DNA from: Nosema muscidifuracis
Lineage: Eukaryota > Microsporidia > Nosematidae
DNA length: 64,000 nucleotides
Reading direction: 5' to 3'
Assembly (NCBI GenBank): GCA_028335825.1
Contig: JAIOKI010000022.1
Span: 124,001 to 188,000 of the forward strand
The number at the start of each line of letters is the position of its first letter. Within the stretch, counting starts at the first letter, position 1. The position numbers and the translations under genes are program-made. Shown piece after piece: positions 11,538 to 22,216 of this stretch. Under the pieces are notes generated by a model. That model was not told the DNA's origin. It made no database searches and saw only the letters and a list, made by a program, of their open reading frames with translations.

Positions 11538-12047
11538 ATTAAAACCGTTATTATTTAATGCAAAATAATATTTTATATTTTTATTATAAAATATAGAAAT
11601 ATTGTTAAAATAATCTGAATGACATAGAATTATCAATACTTAAAAATATGTCATTCAAATTATTTTATCAAATAACAAAATATGTCATCTAGATTATTTT
11701 ATCAAATTCATTTAATAGAATTATTTTATCAAATACCAAAAGATATTATCTGGATTATTTTATCAAATTCATTTTATAGAATTATGTTATTTAGATTATT
11801 TTATCAAAATTCATATAATTAAATAATGCCACTCAAATTATTTTATCAAAATTCATATAATCAACTAATAAAATAATTTTAATGACATTATTTAATTAAA
11901 TGAGTTTTTATAATTTAATAAAATACTTAAAAAATGTCATTAAGAATAATTTATTAAATGATTTTAATCTCCTTTTATAAATAAATCATTGATATCAATT
12001 TAATATTTTTAATTTATTTTTTATATAACAAAATTAATCTAAGGGCA
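11538..12047. repeat. AT-rich spacer with degenerate tandem repeats
   Basis: Units containing ATTATTTTATCAAATTCAT recur irregularly from about 11620 to 11890. No gene is seen. The right end holds a GGG run (12043-12045) just before the next start codon. Confidence 0.6.
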
Positions 12048-13091
12048 ATGAATAAACAAGACATCCTTTCGATTATTTTATACATACTTCTTGCTTTTAA
12101 TCTAATTACAATTGTCTTATTTTACACAAAGATATTTATAAAAAAATCTACTAAAGAAGAATCTGTGACAACCCAAGTTTCTAATACAATAGAAAAACGA
12201 GATGCGAGTACTTCCACTGATAATAATTTAACTGATACAGAGCATAATTTAATATTTGAATATCGGGATACAATTAATCATAAATCCCATAAATCAGTAA
12301 TAAATGAAGAAATTTTTACTACTTTCACTTATATTAAAGATAAGTCGCATTTTTTATTTAAGAACAAAGAGTTAGTGCAAATAGTAGAACTTTTCTATAA
12401 TTTGGATGAAAATGTAATCTTTAAGATACCTGATAACAAAAACAATGAATTCGTTAATTTAGTTAGACTAGTAAAATCTGATAAATTAATTACTCAAAAT
12501 ATTCTAGAATTTTATTCTCCGACATATTTGTACATAGTAGTGTATAATTTCTTCAGTCAGATTAAATTATCTGAAATATGTCTTTTTTATATGGTGACTC
12601 GTAATTCAAATGAGAATATAATGAGAAATATTCTAAGTAACATGATATGCTCTTCTATGGACCAGATATATGACGAAAGAGTCTTGGAAGAGATTAATAA
12701 GGAAGAAGTTTCAAATAGAGAAAGTGTTTACAATAGACAAAATTGTATTGTTAAAATGGAAGTTTATATTAATTTTTTAAGAATATTTTTTAATAAAAAA
12801 AATGGATCTTATATTACACCTGAAGATTTAATTACATTTAAGAATTTCGCTATTAAGGAAGGATGGTATGAAAAGGCTATTGAAAAATTTTCAAAGAATA
12901 AAATATTAGATTTCATTAACAAAGATGTGTTGGTGTACTGGAAAGATGAAGATCTTAATATAACATTCCTTGATGTTTTAATGTATGTCTATGAAAAATT
13001 ATTTGAAGATTGCAAAGAACTTAAAGCTTTTAATTCAACGAAAAATTGTTCTAAAGAAAATGAAGAGATTTATAAAAATTCTTATTTATAA
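12048..13091 (+). CDS. Single-pass membrane protein, lineage-specific (related to gene at 25543)
   Basis: Not recognised. The 347-residue product has an N-terminal hydrophobic segment (residues about 8-32) that should act as signal anchor, a Ser/Thr/Asp-rich spacer (33-75), and a mostly helical C-terminal region (about 90-330). The order of parts, and short motifs such as Y-N-F-F-S-Q-I and V-Y-I-N-F-L, match the protein encoded at 25543, so the two are probably paralogues. The helical core faintly recalls a RhoGAP-like arrangement, but no catalytic arginine finger can be identified, so I do not assign it. The start has a GGG run 2 bases upstream, a variant of the C-run signal. The 3' end is copied into the tandem repeat that follows. 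Confidence 0.7.
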   Translation: MNKQDILSIILYILLAFNLITIVLFYTKIFIKKSTKEESVTTQVSNTIEKRDASTSTDNNLTDTEHNLIFEYRDTINHKSHKSVINEEIFTTFTYIKDKSHFLFKNKELVQIVELFYNLDENVIFKIPDNKNNEFVNLVRLVKSDKLITQNILEFYSPTYLYIVVYNFFSQIKLSEICLFYMVTRNSNENIMRNILSNMICSSMDQIYDERVLEEINKEEVSNRESVYNRQNCIVKMEVYINFLRIFFNKKNGSYITPEDLITFKNFAIKEGWYEKAIEKFSKNKILDFINKDVLVYWKDEDLNITFLDVLMYVYEKLFEDCKELKAFNSTKNCSKENEEIYKNSYL

Positions 13092-13480
13092 TTTTATGTT
13101 TTTAATTACAACAAATTGTTCTAAAGAAAATAAAAAATTATAATTTTAAATTAAAAAACTGTTCCAAAGAAAATGAAAATTTATAAAAATTCTTATTTAT
13201 AATTTTTTATAATTAAAAATAAACTGTTCTAAAGAAAATGAAAAATTATAATTTTAAATTAAAATAACTTGTTCTAAAGAAAATGAAAATTTATAAAAAT
13301 TCTTATTTATAATTTTTTACAATTAAAAATAAACTGTTCTAAAGAAAATGAAAAATTACAATTTTAAATTAAAAAACTGTTCCAAAGAAAATGAAGAGAT
13401 TTATAAAAATTCTTATTTATAATTTTTTACAATTAAAAATAAACTGTTCTAAAGAAAATGAAAAATTACAATATTTAATT
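13036..13480 (+). repeat. Tandem repeat grown from the 3' end of the preceding gene
   Basis: The unit TGTTCTAAAGAAAATGAA followed by A/T-rich sequence appears at the very end of the upstream coding region (about 13040-13060), then about seven or eight more times up to about 13460 with two alternating spacer types. The array starts inside a coding sequence and extends into the spacer. A short open frame at 13391-13576 is an artefact of it. Confidence 0.8.
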
Positions 13481-13589
13481 AAAAAAAATATTTTGATAAC
13501 TCAACACATTATCATTTTTATCTATCACAAATTACATATGACTCATCAATCTTATTCAAAAGATATAAATTTATGAAAATGGTTTACCC

Positions 13590-14144
13590 ATGTTATTTTT
13601 AATTTCATTAGTATACGCTAGTAAAATGGCATGTCCTTATGAAAAACAAACAGATTATCTTCTTGATGAATCATCCAGTAATGAAGAATATTCAATTAAA
13701 AATGATTATTATGATAAACTTAGCGATCCATTAAAAATAATTACAAAATGGAATAATAATTTATTAATTCAGATAAATAAAATACAAGTCAAGATTAACT
13801 TAGCTTATGATTACATACGAAAGTATCATGCAGAAGAAAATATAGAATTTAATAAGAAGAAATTTAAAGTTTTACTTAATTTAGCTAAAGAGTACAAATC
13901 TATATTTTTTGATAATAAAGATTCTTGGCTCACTGCTGAAATATTCAGTGAATTACAACATTTTATTAGAAATGAAGATGCTAACAAAAAATTTAGAAAT
14001 ATAAAAAAATCTAGAAATTTTATTAAAAATTATTACGAAATAGTCGAAAAGTTATATGATTTATGTGAAAGAACAATGATTGCTTACAAAGATGAAACTT
14101 TTTATGGGTGTCCTGAAAATTTAATAATTCAAGGATTCTTTTGA
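13590..14144 (+). CDS. Probable secreted coiled-coil protein, family member 1, frameshifted near its end
   Basis: Not recognised outside this window. It is the first of four related proteins (also 14766, 17459, 18560). The N-terminus (residues 1-11) is a short signal peptide ending in V-Y-A-S. Residues about 45-180 are helical and share with the others a W-N-N/W-N-D motif, a central S-W-L or T-W block, and a stretch of the type Y-x-x-x-x-x-x-L-Y-x-L-C. A CCC run lies directly against the ATG. The frame ends at 14144, but the next 110 bases read in another frame to 14254 and encode the family's last block (V-x-P-D-x-E-I-I-D-C-L then D-I-F). So there is a one-base shift near 14140: a young pseudogene, a sequencing error or a programmed shift. 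Confidence 0.7.
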   Translation: MLFLISLVYASKMACPYEKQTDYLLDESSSNEEYSIKNDYYDKLSDPLKIITKWNNNLLIQINKIQVKINLAYDYIRKYHAEENIEFNKKKFKVLLNLAKEYKSIFFDNKDSWLTAEIFSELQHFIRNEDANKKFRNIKKSRNFIKNYYEIVEKLYDLCERTMIAYKDETFYGCPENLIIQGFF

Positions 14145-14451
14145 TAGAAGTTAAAAATATAGTCGTTCCTGATTTAGAAATTATAGATTGTTTAGATTCG
14201 TGCTCTGATATTTTTTCTGATATTACTTCTTACAAGAAAATTAAGTGTTTTTAAATTAAATTAATTTTTTAAAAAATTATCATTATTACTATTTTATAAG
14301 AATTATTTTTATAACTAGAATATGTATTTTATGTATATATTGATTTATAACAATACCATCATAGTAAAATATTAGTAATATATCATGATTTCTAATAGTG
14401 TTATAGTAAATATTTGTAATATATATTTTTTTGAAGAATAAAAAAATATAT

Positions 14452-14650
14452 TAAAATTTGAAAGCTATTTTTTTAATCTACGATAATCTTTGCTTATAAT
14501 AAATATTTTATGAAGAATTAAAATTTGAAAGCTATTTTATAATCTACGATAATCTTTTCTTATAATAAATATATTATGAAGAATTAAAATTTGAAAACTA
14601 TTTTATAATCTACGATAATCTTTGCTTATAATAAATATATTATGAAGAAT
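14452..14650. repeat. About 66-base tandem repeat, three copies
   Basis: Copies start near 14453, 14520 and 14586. Each contains AATCTACGATAATCTT and TATGAAGAATTA. The repeat lies in the spacer between family members 1 and 2 and is not found elsewhere in the window. Confidence 0.8.
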
Positions 14651-14765
14651 TAAAAAATATATTTAATAGTGAAATAATTTATTTCTTTTGTTAAGATTAT
14701 TAATTCGTTTATATTTTTAATATATTGAATAATATATTTTAAATAATTTAAAAAATTTATCCCCC

Positions 14766-15491
14766 ATGTCAAGACTATTAAATTCTTTTGTATCTGTGAT
14801 ATACACGACAGATTTATTTAATTCAAATCATGGATCATACGAATTAAAAGCCTTTGAAACATCTGAATTTGAAAAATTATTAAAATCCAATAGCGTATCT
14901 TCATTAAATGAAACATCAGATGACTCATTTTTAAATAGTTATAAACAAGATGTATCAAAGATATTAGAATGGAATAACGAAATATTACTAAAGCTTGATA
15001 TTCTTATTAAACAATCAAGAAATAATTTTAACATGGCTTCTTCTTTATACAAGATACATGGATCAACATATTACGGATACGTATGCTCAGATCTAAAAGA
15101 ATTATCAACTAAGTATCTTAATATTTTTCATAAGAAAAATACATGGGAAAAAATTAAGAAACTTACTAAGATAGGATCAGATATAGCATATAGATCAAAA
15201 AATGAAAAAGTAGACAAGGTAATTGAAATTCTTAAGTTATATAAAAATCAAGTCAATGAGTTGCATTTTACATACCAAGCTTCAAAAGAAGCTTGTAAAA
15301 AAAATTTCTTTCCTAATGACTATTATACTTACTTTAAGTGTAGAAATGCTTTAGAAGCCTTTTCTGAAGAAATTAGACCTCCACAAGAAGTTTTAGATGG
15401 ATTAAATTCTGTTGAAATATTTTTAAACAACATAAAAAAAGACATGACTTATTGTAAGAGTAAATTACCAAGATGTAGAATCCGTAGCTAA
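14766..15491 (+). CDS. Probable secreted coiled-coil protein, family member 2
   Basis: Not recognised outside this window. The 241-residue product shares with its neighbours a W-N-N-E block (residue about 70), a T-W-E block (about 130), a helix around Y-K-N-Q-V-N-E-L, and the closing signature F-S-E-E-I-R-P-P-Q-E-V-L-D. The N-terminus (residues 1-15) is only weakly hydrophobic, so a signal peptide is less certain than in members 1 and 3. Cysteines are concentrated in the last third. The C run (five C) touches the ATG, which implies a leader of almost no length. It lies head-to-tail with member 1, with a private tandem repeat between them. An effector or spore-wall role is possible, but this is inference only. 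Confidence 0.75.
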   Translation: MSRLLNSFVSVIYTTDLFNSNHGSYELKAFETSEFEKLLKSNSVSSLNETSDDSFLNSYKQDVSKILEWNNEILLKLDILIKQSRNNFNMASSLYKIHGSTYYGYVCSDLKELSTKYLNIFHKKNTWEKIKKLTKIGSDIAYRSKNEKVDKVIEILKLYKNQVNELHFTYQASKEACKKNFFPNDYYTYFKCRNALEAFSEEIRPPQEVLDGLNSVEIFLNNIKKDMTYCKSKLPRCRIRS

Positions 15492-15842
15492 TAAAGTATT
15501 TTCAATGTTATAATTTCGTTATTTAAATTTTTATTTCAAAAGTGTCTTAAATTTATAATAATATGTTTATATTCATAAATTAATAAAATATTTTAGTATT
15601 AGAATTTCATTATTTAAATATTTATTTCAAAAGTGTCTTATATTATTTTCTTTTATTTTTAGTAATATGTTTATATTCTAAAAATGAGTAATTTAATTTA
15701 TCATTGATAAAATATATTCATAGATGATATAATAATATATAATTAAACAGTAATACTGTTTGTCATTATAAATCTAAATTTATATTCAATTTAATTCTTA
15801 ATTTATTATTAGGTTATTGAATATTGATTTTAAATTTTTAAT
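15492..15842. other. AT-rich spacer with a short duplicated block
   Basis: A block containing TTTATTTCAAAAGTGTCTTA occurs twice (about 15520 and 15620). No gene seen. Confidence 0.5.
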
Positions 15843-15924
15843 GACGGTGTAGCAAAGTGGTTAACGCGGTAGATTGCTAATCTATTTCCCTAGTGGAGCG
15901 CGAGTTCGAATCTCGCCATCGTCG
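15843..15924 (+). tRNA. tRNA-Ser (anticodon GCT)
   Basis: A full cloverleaf can be drawn. The acceptor stem GACGGTG pairs with CATCGTC (one G-T pair). The anticodon loop TTGCTAA gives anticodon GCT for AGC/AGU serine codons. A long variable arm typical of serine tRNAs is present, and the T arm has GTTCGAATC. No intron is visible, and a T run follows directly (Pol III stop). Confidence 0.95.
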
Positions 15925-16985
15925 TTTTTTATTTATAGCTAATATAAAAGTTCGATTGTTTATTATTAAGGTCTTTAAAGTATTCTTTAGTATTAAAATC
16001 TATATATATGCCTCGGCTTAACTTTCCAACTTAATCTTTGTACTATATCTATATTGAAGCTTGTTACTAAATAATTTTAATAAATATATTGATTAGATTT
16101 ATTAAATAGATAAAACGGGGTTTTTCAAATATTAAATTTTTTTTTGACTTAACTAGCTAAAGATTATTCTTAATAACATGGTCTATTTTTCTACTAACCA
16201 AATTATAAAAAGTCAATATTATCAAACAAACATCAGATTTAATATTGATGGTAAACTTACGAGTTTTTTATAAAATTTAAAATAACATCGTTATTAAATA
16301 TGCTCTAAGAAATTAAATCTGGATTTTAAATAAAAAGTGTAAGATTTTTTCTTTTAAAACTTGAATAATACAGACTTGATAGAATTTGAGTGTATTTCTT
16401 ATATGAAAACTTCTTTAAAAATTATAAAATTTTAATAATGAGATATGCTTATAGTCATACAATTAATTTTTTTGTTTTCCATTGAAAAAATCTGTAAACT
16501 GACTAAACTTCATTTAAAGCAAATTCTCTATCATTTATTAAATAAGGTTTTATGTTATTTTCTATGTTGTTAATAGTTTTATTTTTGTTAGTGTCAGACA
16601 TCCTAAAAAACTGGGGTTCTTTTTATAAAATTTTTAAAATATTAACATATGTCATGATTAAAAATATTCTGCATTACAAAAAATTTCTCTAATATTATAT
16701 TTTGTTTTTCTGTAATACCATCTTTATTAATGTATTTGAGCTAGTCTAAAATCATTATTTACCTTTTAGTAATTATTTTTTAATTTAAATTAATACAAAA
16801 TTATAGAAGATCTTTTTTTCAAATTACCTATAATTATTCATAATAAACATTTTGAACAGTGACTCATCTACTTAAACTTTTTTGTAATTCTATATATCAA
16901 CATAAAAGAATAAGATTCATTTTAATTTCATAATTGAAGATTAAAACATAAAAATTTTGTAAATACTTCTTTACATAATTTGTTA
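15925..16985. other. Gene-poor spacer, no gene seen
   Basis: AT-rich sequence with slightly higher complexity around 16000-16650, where phrases such as GGGGTTTTTCAAATATTAAA and ACTGGGGTTCTTTTTATAAAA hint at an old, unassignable element. No frame or RNA supported. Confidence 0.4.
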
Positions 16986-17019
16986 TTAGGCAGAAAATAA
17001 TTTCTGAGTGTTGTGATGG

Positions 17020-17031
17020 GATGATGTCATC
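17020..17031. promoter_or_regulatory. CRE/ATF-like motif GATGATGTCATC, copy 1
   Basis: Twelve-base motif, palindromic except at its centre. It resembles the bZIP target TGACGTCA. Regulatory role is inferred from shape and position only. Confidence 0.35.
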
Positions 17032-17111
17032 GTTTAATATAAATTTTGCAAATACTTTCTCTAACTAGTAGATTTTATGCAACAGAAAATAATTTCTGAG
17101 TGTTGTGATGG

Positions 17112-17123
17112 GATGATGTCATC
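17112..17123. promoter_or_regulatory. CRE/ATF-like motif GATGATGTCATC, copy 2
   Basis: Second copy, exactly 92 bases after the first, within the tandem duplication. Confidence 0.35.
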
Positions 17124-17458
17124 GTTTAATATACATTTTGTGAATACTTACCTAGCTAATTCTATATTAAACACTGAATATTATAAACAACTTTTTTGAT
17201 CTATCTATGTTTACATTCCTGACACATTTTATTATAAAGAGTTTATGACTTATTCTTTTAGAATTTTACAATATTATAAAAAACTTAATTATATCTTCTC
17301 TTAATTTTTATTAATTTTTTTTTAATTTATCTTAGTATCAATTAAAAATATAAATCATGTCATTTTTTAAAAATCGAAAAAATAAGAATCTTATAGGGAA
17401 TTTTAAATAGCACATAACATAAAATTTTGATTTTATTTGTCCAAATTATTTCTACCCC

Positions 17459-18217
17459 ATGAAAACTTTATTTAATTTTTATGTTTTATTAATTATAAAT
17501 AAAGTATTATCATGCCAAGATAATCATAAAGATGAAATATCAAGTAGCGTAAGGATTTTAGATTATAAATATGAGCCAAAATCATACAATCAAACAAAAA
17601 CCTATTTCATAGATAAAGAAGAAAAAATTTTGTACATACTTAAGAAAGAATTAAGTAGACTAATTACATACAACAATTTTTTAATTTGTAATTTTGAGTT
17701 TATAGAATATACTGCTAAAGACAATTATGAATATGCAAAAGATATTTCAAAAAAACATTTTTCGAATTCAGTTGATAATTCAATGAAAAATATTCTATAC
17801 ATAACTGAATCATTTAAAAAAAAATTTATTAAAGAAAATAAATGGCTTTTTAGTGATAGATTGATTAAATTAGATATTTTTTTAAAAGATAATAATAAAA
17901 ATAAGGAATATGAATGCATTGAAAAGACTGAAAAATTTTTAAAAAAATATAATAAAACTATCAATGAATTATATCAGATATCCCTTCTAACAGAAAAAAT
18001 TTATAGTGCAGAATATAAATTCTTAGATAGGTTAGTATTTGAATATATTTTATTATTCCTACAACAATTTGATGAAGCTGTTAGACCAAGTAAACAAATT
18101 CTTAATAGCAGTAGAAGGTGTTGTAAGTATTTTAATATACTTGATAAAACTAAATATAAAAAAAGGAAAACACTATCTTTATCAAATATGATTAGAAAAA
18201 TATTATTTTTCAGATAA
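17459..18217 (+). CDS. Probable secreted coiled-coil protein, family member 3
   Basis: Not recognised outside this window. The 252-residue product has a clear signal peptide (residues 1-19, hydrophobic core F-Y-V-L-L-I-I, likely cleavage at L-S-C). The rest is helical and lysine-rich. It shares with members 2 and 4 a central K-W-L-F block (about 127), a K-K-Y-N-K-T-I-N-E-L-Y block (about 160-172) and the closing F-D-E-A-V-R-P-S-K-Q-I-L-N signature (about 204-216), followed by a Cys-Cys pair. The C-terminus ends in a basic tail. A run of four C directly abuts the ATG. Upstream lies the 92-base duplication with CRE-like motifs. It may be an export substrate or spore surface component, but the function is unknown. 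Confidence 0.75.
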   Translation: MKTLFNFYVLLIINKVLSCQDNHKDEISSSVRILDYKYEPKSYNQTKTYFIDKEEKILYILKKELSRLITYNNFLICNFEFIEYTAKDNYEYAKDISKKHFSNSVDNSMKNILYITESFKKKFIKENKWLFSDRLIKLDIFLKDNNKNKEYECIEKTEKFLKKYNKTINELYQISLLTEKIYSAEYKFLDRLVFEYILLFLQQFDEAVRPSKQILNSSRRCCKYFNILDKTKYKKRKTLSLSNMIRKILFFR

Positions 18218-18559
18218 TAAATGAATTATTAATTTTTGATATAAAAATCCCAACTCTATAAATTATAAATATTAATTTATCAATTAGTCATCTCTTAAAT
18301 AAAAAAATATATAGAATTTCTTATTAAAATGTTAATTAATCAACTCAATGAATACGACTATTAATTTATTAATTAACCATCTCTTATATAAAAAATATAT
18401 AGAATTTCTTATCAATTAATCATCTCTTATATAAAAAAATATATAGAATTTCTTATTTACATTTTTAAATTAAAAATAATATATATAAATTCGTAGTAAT
18501 TTATCAATTAATTAACTTTTAAATTTAAAAGATATAAATAAAATTATATTAATACCCAT
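18218..18559. repeat. Degenerate short repeats between family members 3 and 4
   Basis: Units of the form CATCTCTTATATAAAAAAATATATAGAATTTCTTAT recur at about 18290, 18365 and 18420. No gene seen apart from the start signal before 18560. Confidence 0.6.
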
Positions 18560-19246
18560 ATGATTCAAGAATTGGTAAGCATATACTTATTGACAGTTTA
18601 TGGAAGCATAAATACTGAATACTCGACAATTGAATCTAATGCCGATAAAGATTTATTAACGCAGAGCAATTTAACTATTGATTCGCAATCGAATCAAATA
18701 AAAGAATTCTTGAGCAATATCCATAATGTGCGAATATGGAATGATACTATTAAACTAAATATTCTAAATTTTGAAAAAGAGTTGAAAGAATTAAAAAAAG
18801 ATATAAAATCTAAGATTAAGGAATATATATTATCTCCTGTAAAAGAAAATAAGGCAAAGGGTTTAAGAAAATTGATAAAATCTTTGAAAAGTATTCTAGT
18901 AAAAAAAAAATCTACTTGGTTAATTGATCAATCTTTTAAAGAAATTGAAGGATTAGCAAATAAAAACTGTTATAAAAGAAATCGAAGAAAATTTAGATCT
19001 AGTAAGAAGTTCTTAGAACAATACAAAAAAAATTTAATCGAGTTGAATAATCTTTGTTACAAATGTCATGAAGAGTTTGAAAGTCAGTATACTCGATGGG
19101 AATATTTTGAATTTAAAAATTTTTTAAAAAAACTTGATGATTTTAGCTCAATGGTAAAGCCAGATCAAGAAGTTTTATCTTGTATAGATAAGTGTTTAGA
19201 AATATTTGAACTTATTTATATAAATGAATTTATTTCTAATCAATAA
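18560..19246 (+). CDS. Probable secreted coiled-coil protein, family member 4
   Basis: Not recognised outside this window. The 228-residue product has a short hydrophobic N-terminus (residues 1-15) followed by a polar segment, which fits a signal peptide. Residues about 50-225 carry the family pattern: I-W-N-D (about 57), S-T-W-L-I (about 117), K-K-F-L-E-Q-Y-K-K-N-L-I-E-L-N-N-L-C (about 149-166), and the closing F-S-S-M-V-K-P-D-Q-E-V-L-S-C-I-D-K-C. The last 60 residues contain several cysteines. A CCC run lies 3 bases upstream of the ATG. This is the last member of the cluster, and about 3 kb of gene-free DNA follows. Confidence 0.75.
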   Translation: MIQELVSIYLLTVYGSINTEYSTIESNADKDLLTQSNLTIDSQSNQIKEFLSNIHNVRIWNDTIKLNILNFEKELKELKKDIKSKIKEYILSPVKENKAKGLRKLIKSLKSILVKKKSTWLIDQSFKEIEGLANKNCYKRNRRKFRSSKKFLEQYKKNLIELNNLCYKCHEEFESQYTRWEYFEFKNFLKKLDDFSSMVKPDQEVLSCIDKCLEIFELIYINEFISNQ

Positions 19247-19683
19247 ATTAATTAAAATTAAAAAATTGATCACCTATAAAATAATAATATAATATTTTTA
19301 CGATATTTATTCACTTTTTATTATTTAATTTCGGATCATTAATGTTTTTCTTTTTATTTAAATTTTAATATAACGACGTTTTCAAATGATTAAGAGACTT
19401 ATAAGCGTGAAAAACTATCTTTTGTTTTTTTACAGAATAATTTCTTTTATTATTAAAATTATATAATAATTCAGAATTAAGACGATATTATCTTAAAAAT
19501 CCTCTGGCATGAAATTTTAAATTTATAAGAATTTAATAATTTCTCTTGATTTTTGATATATATTAAAAACATAATAAAAAATGATCAAGTTTATTTAAAC
19601 AGGAATTAAAAATCTTATGAGTATTTGATGTTTGTAATAAATTTTTGTGTTTTATAAATTGTTTTCAATTTTTATTAATTAAT

Positions 19684-19868
19684 GAGATTTTTTTAATATA
19701 AATTAACATCAAAAATTCCGGAGGTAGCCTACCAAGTACAAGTTTACACTTATTCAATCACTTTTATAAAAATATAGAGATTTTTTTAATATAAATTAAC
19801 ATCAAAAATGCCAGAGGTAACCTACCGAGTACAAGCTTACACTTATTCAATCACTTTTATAAAAACAT
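19684..19868. repeat. About 93-base tandem duplication
   Basis: Two copies, starting at 19684 and 19777, share ACACTTATTCAATCACTTTT and a G/C-richer core (CCGGAGGTAGCCTACC against CCAGAGGTAACCTACC). Confidence 0.85.
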
Positions 19869-21070
19869 AGAGAAAATATAAATGAAAAATCAAAATCAAC
19901 TTGGATATATAAATTAAAATGATAACTCTTTAAATAACTAGCACGATATAATAAAAGGAGTAACATAATAGCTCTCAAATAAATAAAATTTAAAAATTTC
20001 CAAGTTCTGTACTGCATTGTAAAACTATAAAAATCAAGAAATTTTTTCAATAGAAAAGATTAACTGTTATAAAATATTAAGTTACAAAATTAATTGATAA
20101 CCCCTTTAATTTTGTTGGATTTTCTAGCATATGCTACTTTTTCTTATTTAAAAGTTCAGTTGGTTTTTTATAATATTTAAAATCTTAAGATACATATTTA
20201 AAATAAAACTTCTACAAATCTATTAATTATAGAAGTTTCTCTAAATGATAAATAATCATTTTTAAAAAAGGAATAAAAATAATGAATATATATAATATAA
20301 AAAACAAATATTAAATTCAAATTTTAAGTTACAATCTTTTAAATTAAAATAGAGACATTAGTAATTTCCATTAGTAATCAACTTCAATTAAGCTTTCCAA
20401 GGTCTTCTGAATATTTTTCTAATATACGTTTCTGTTTAGCTATCTAACTTGAGATTAATTTTTTATTATCGATTGTATTTATTAAAATTCCATCCAATAC
20501 TTTTTCAATAATCTTTATTCAAAACTCATCTAAAAATTTATACTTTATAAAGCTTTATCTTTTCTATACATGAATTTATAAAAGAGATCAAGCTTTATAA
20601 AGTATAAATTTTATAATTATAATTAAAGTGTTGGGTAGGCAGAAACAACCTGTTTTTTATAACTATCTCTTTTATGTTTAGAATAATTGATAAATAGAAA
20701 TTATATTTAATTAATTTAACTTTTATATGTAGCTTTAGACACGAGAAAGTTCTCAGTACTAAGTAACATTTTATTATAAACGTTCTTATAACAAACAAAT
20801 TGTTTTAATTATTAATATTTTCCCCTTATGAGTTCTAATTCTATATTATAAATTATTCTTAAATATAAAATCAATAATTTTTATAATTTAGTAATTAATA
20901 AAACACTATAATTATTTATAACAAAAAATTAAAGAATATTTTTAATATGATATTTATATATTCTTAGAAATAAATTATTTTAAATCAAGTATATATCTTT
21001 TAAAATAATGTTAAATATCTTAACAAAGCATATTATAGCTTTTTAAATATAAATAAAATTTTTATTCAAT

Positions 21071-21225
21071 TTATTGAAGCAGAATGATATTATTTAATTT
21101 TTAGTGCTATCTTATATAAAATATATAATACTATTTTCTATATTAATTTATTGAAGCAGAATGATATTATTCAATTTTTAGTGCTATCTTATATAAAATA
21201 TATAATACTAGTTTCTATATTAATT
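21071..21225. repeat. 77-base tandem duplication
   Basis: Two copies, starting at 21071 and 21148, share TTATTGAAGCAGAATGATAT and TTTAGTGCTATCTTATATAA, with only a few differences. Confidence 0.85.
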
Positions 21226-22216
21226 TTTAATAAGGTAATCTGAATGATACTTTTATTAAGAAAATATAAATGGTAAAGATAATTAAGAAAAAATAATTAA
21301 CAAGTAATCATCTTTAAACACCTAAAGTGTTAACAGAAATAATAAAAAGACTGTTAAAGATAAAAATAATATTTTATTAAATATCTAATTAATGATTTAA
21401 AGTCTTATAAAAAATAATTTAAAGCTATTTATACTAAATTTCTTAAAACTTATTTCAATAACAAATATGATTAAGAATTTTTTATATTTTTTTTAATTTA
21501 AAAAAACTGAGTATATAAAGTAAAATAGAAGAATACTTTTTTAACTTATTCTATGTTTTAATTAAAATAACAGATATTTCATAATTTTAATTAAATTTTA
21601 TTCTTATAAATTAAATATGAACTATAAATGCTTAACTTTTTATATTTAAGAATATATAATTCAATATAAAGCTTTTGATATGTTTAAGATAAAAATCAAT
21701 ACAGAAGAAAAACCACAAGACTACCGAAAATTGCACCGATAAAATAAAACAACAATAGTACATTTTATACACTAATTATAGTCATATTATATTTTCATTA
21801 ATACGAATAAGGTTTTAATACTGTTATAATTCAATAAAAAATTTATATTTTATTATATAAAGATTCGATAGTAATTTAATTTGGGTAGGATTAGGAATTG
21901 AATGAACATAACAGTAAATTTTATAGGCAAAAAATAACGAGATTGTTTATAATTTAAAAAGCTAAGAAAAATGTTAAAAAAAGAAATATTTAAAAATTTT
22001 ATTATATTTTATCACTTAGACTTTGCTTTTAAAAAAATGATAGGTTTTTTTATTTATTTAGTTAAGCTTTTCTTTTCTAAGAACAAGAATATAATTTGTT
22101 TAAGATTAAATTTTTAATTATAATGATAATCGATAATTTTTTCTCATTTCACTTAGTAAGTGTATTTTACTCAAAACATTAAAGATAATCAATAAAAACT
22201 TTATCAAGATATTTTA

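Larger units (their letters stand above)
16991..17150. repeat. 92-base tandem duplication carrying a CRE-like motif
   Basis: About 60-68 bases starting with CAGAAAATAATTTCTGAGTG occur at 16991 and again at 17083, nearly identical. Each copy holds GATGATGTCATC. The pair sits about 310-470 bases upstream of the gene at 17459. Confidence 0.85.
19247..22216. other. Three-kilobase gene-free region with two tandem duplications
   Basis: Very AT-rich. I see no gene with a start signal, no tRNA and no recognisable element. It contains the two duplications listed separately (19684 and 21071). A CCCC run before an ATG at 20828 leads only to a seven-codon frame. Confidence 0.55.

Noticed and set aside
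13391-13576. 61-codon open frame
   Set aside because: Produced by the tandem array grown from the upstream gene end; no C-run signal.
20828-20851. ATG preceded by CCCC in the 3 kb gene-free region
   Set aside because: The frame has only seven codons, so the run alone does not make a gene. Could be a decayed start.
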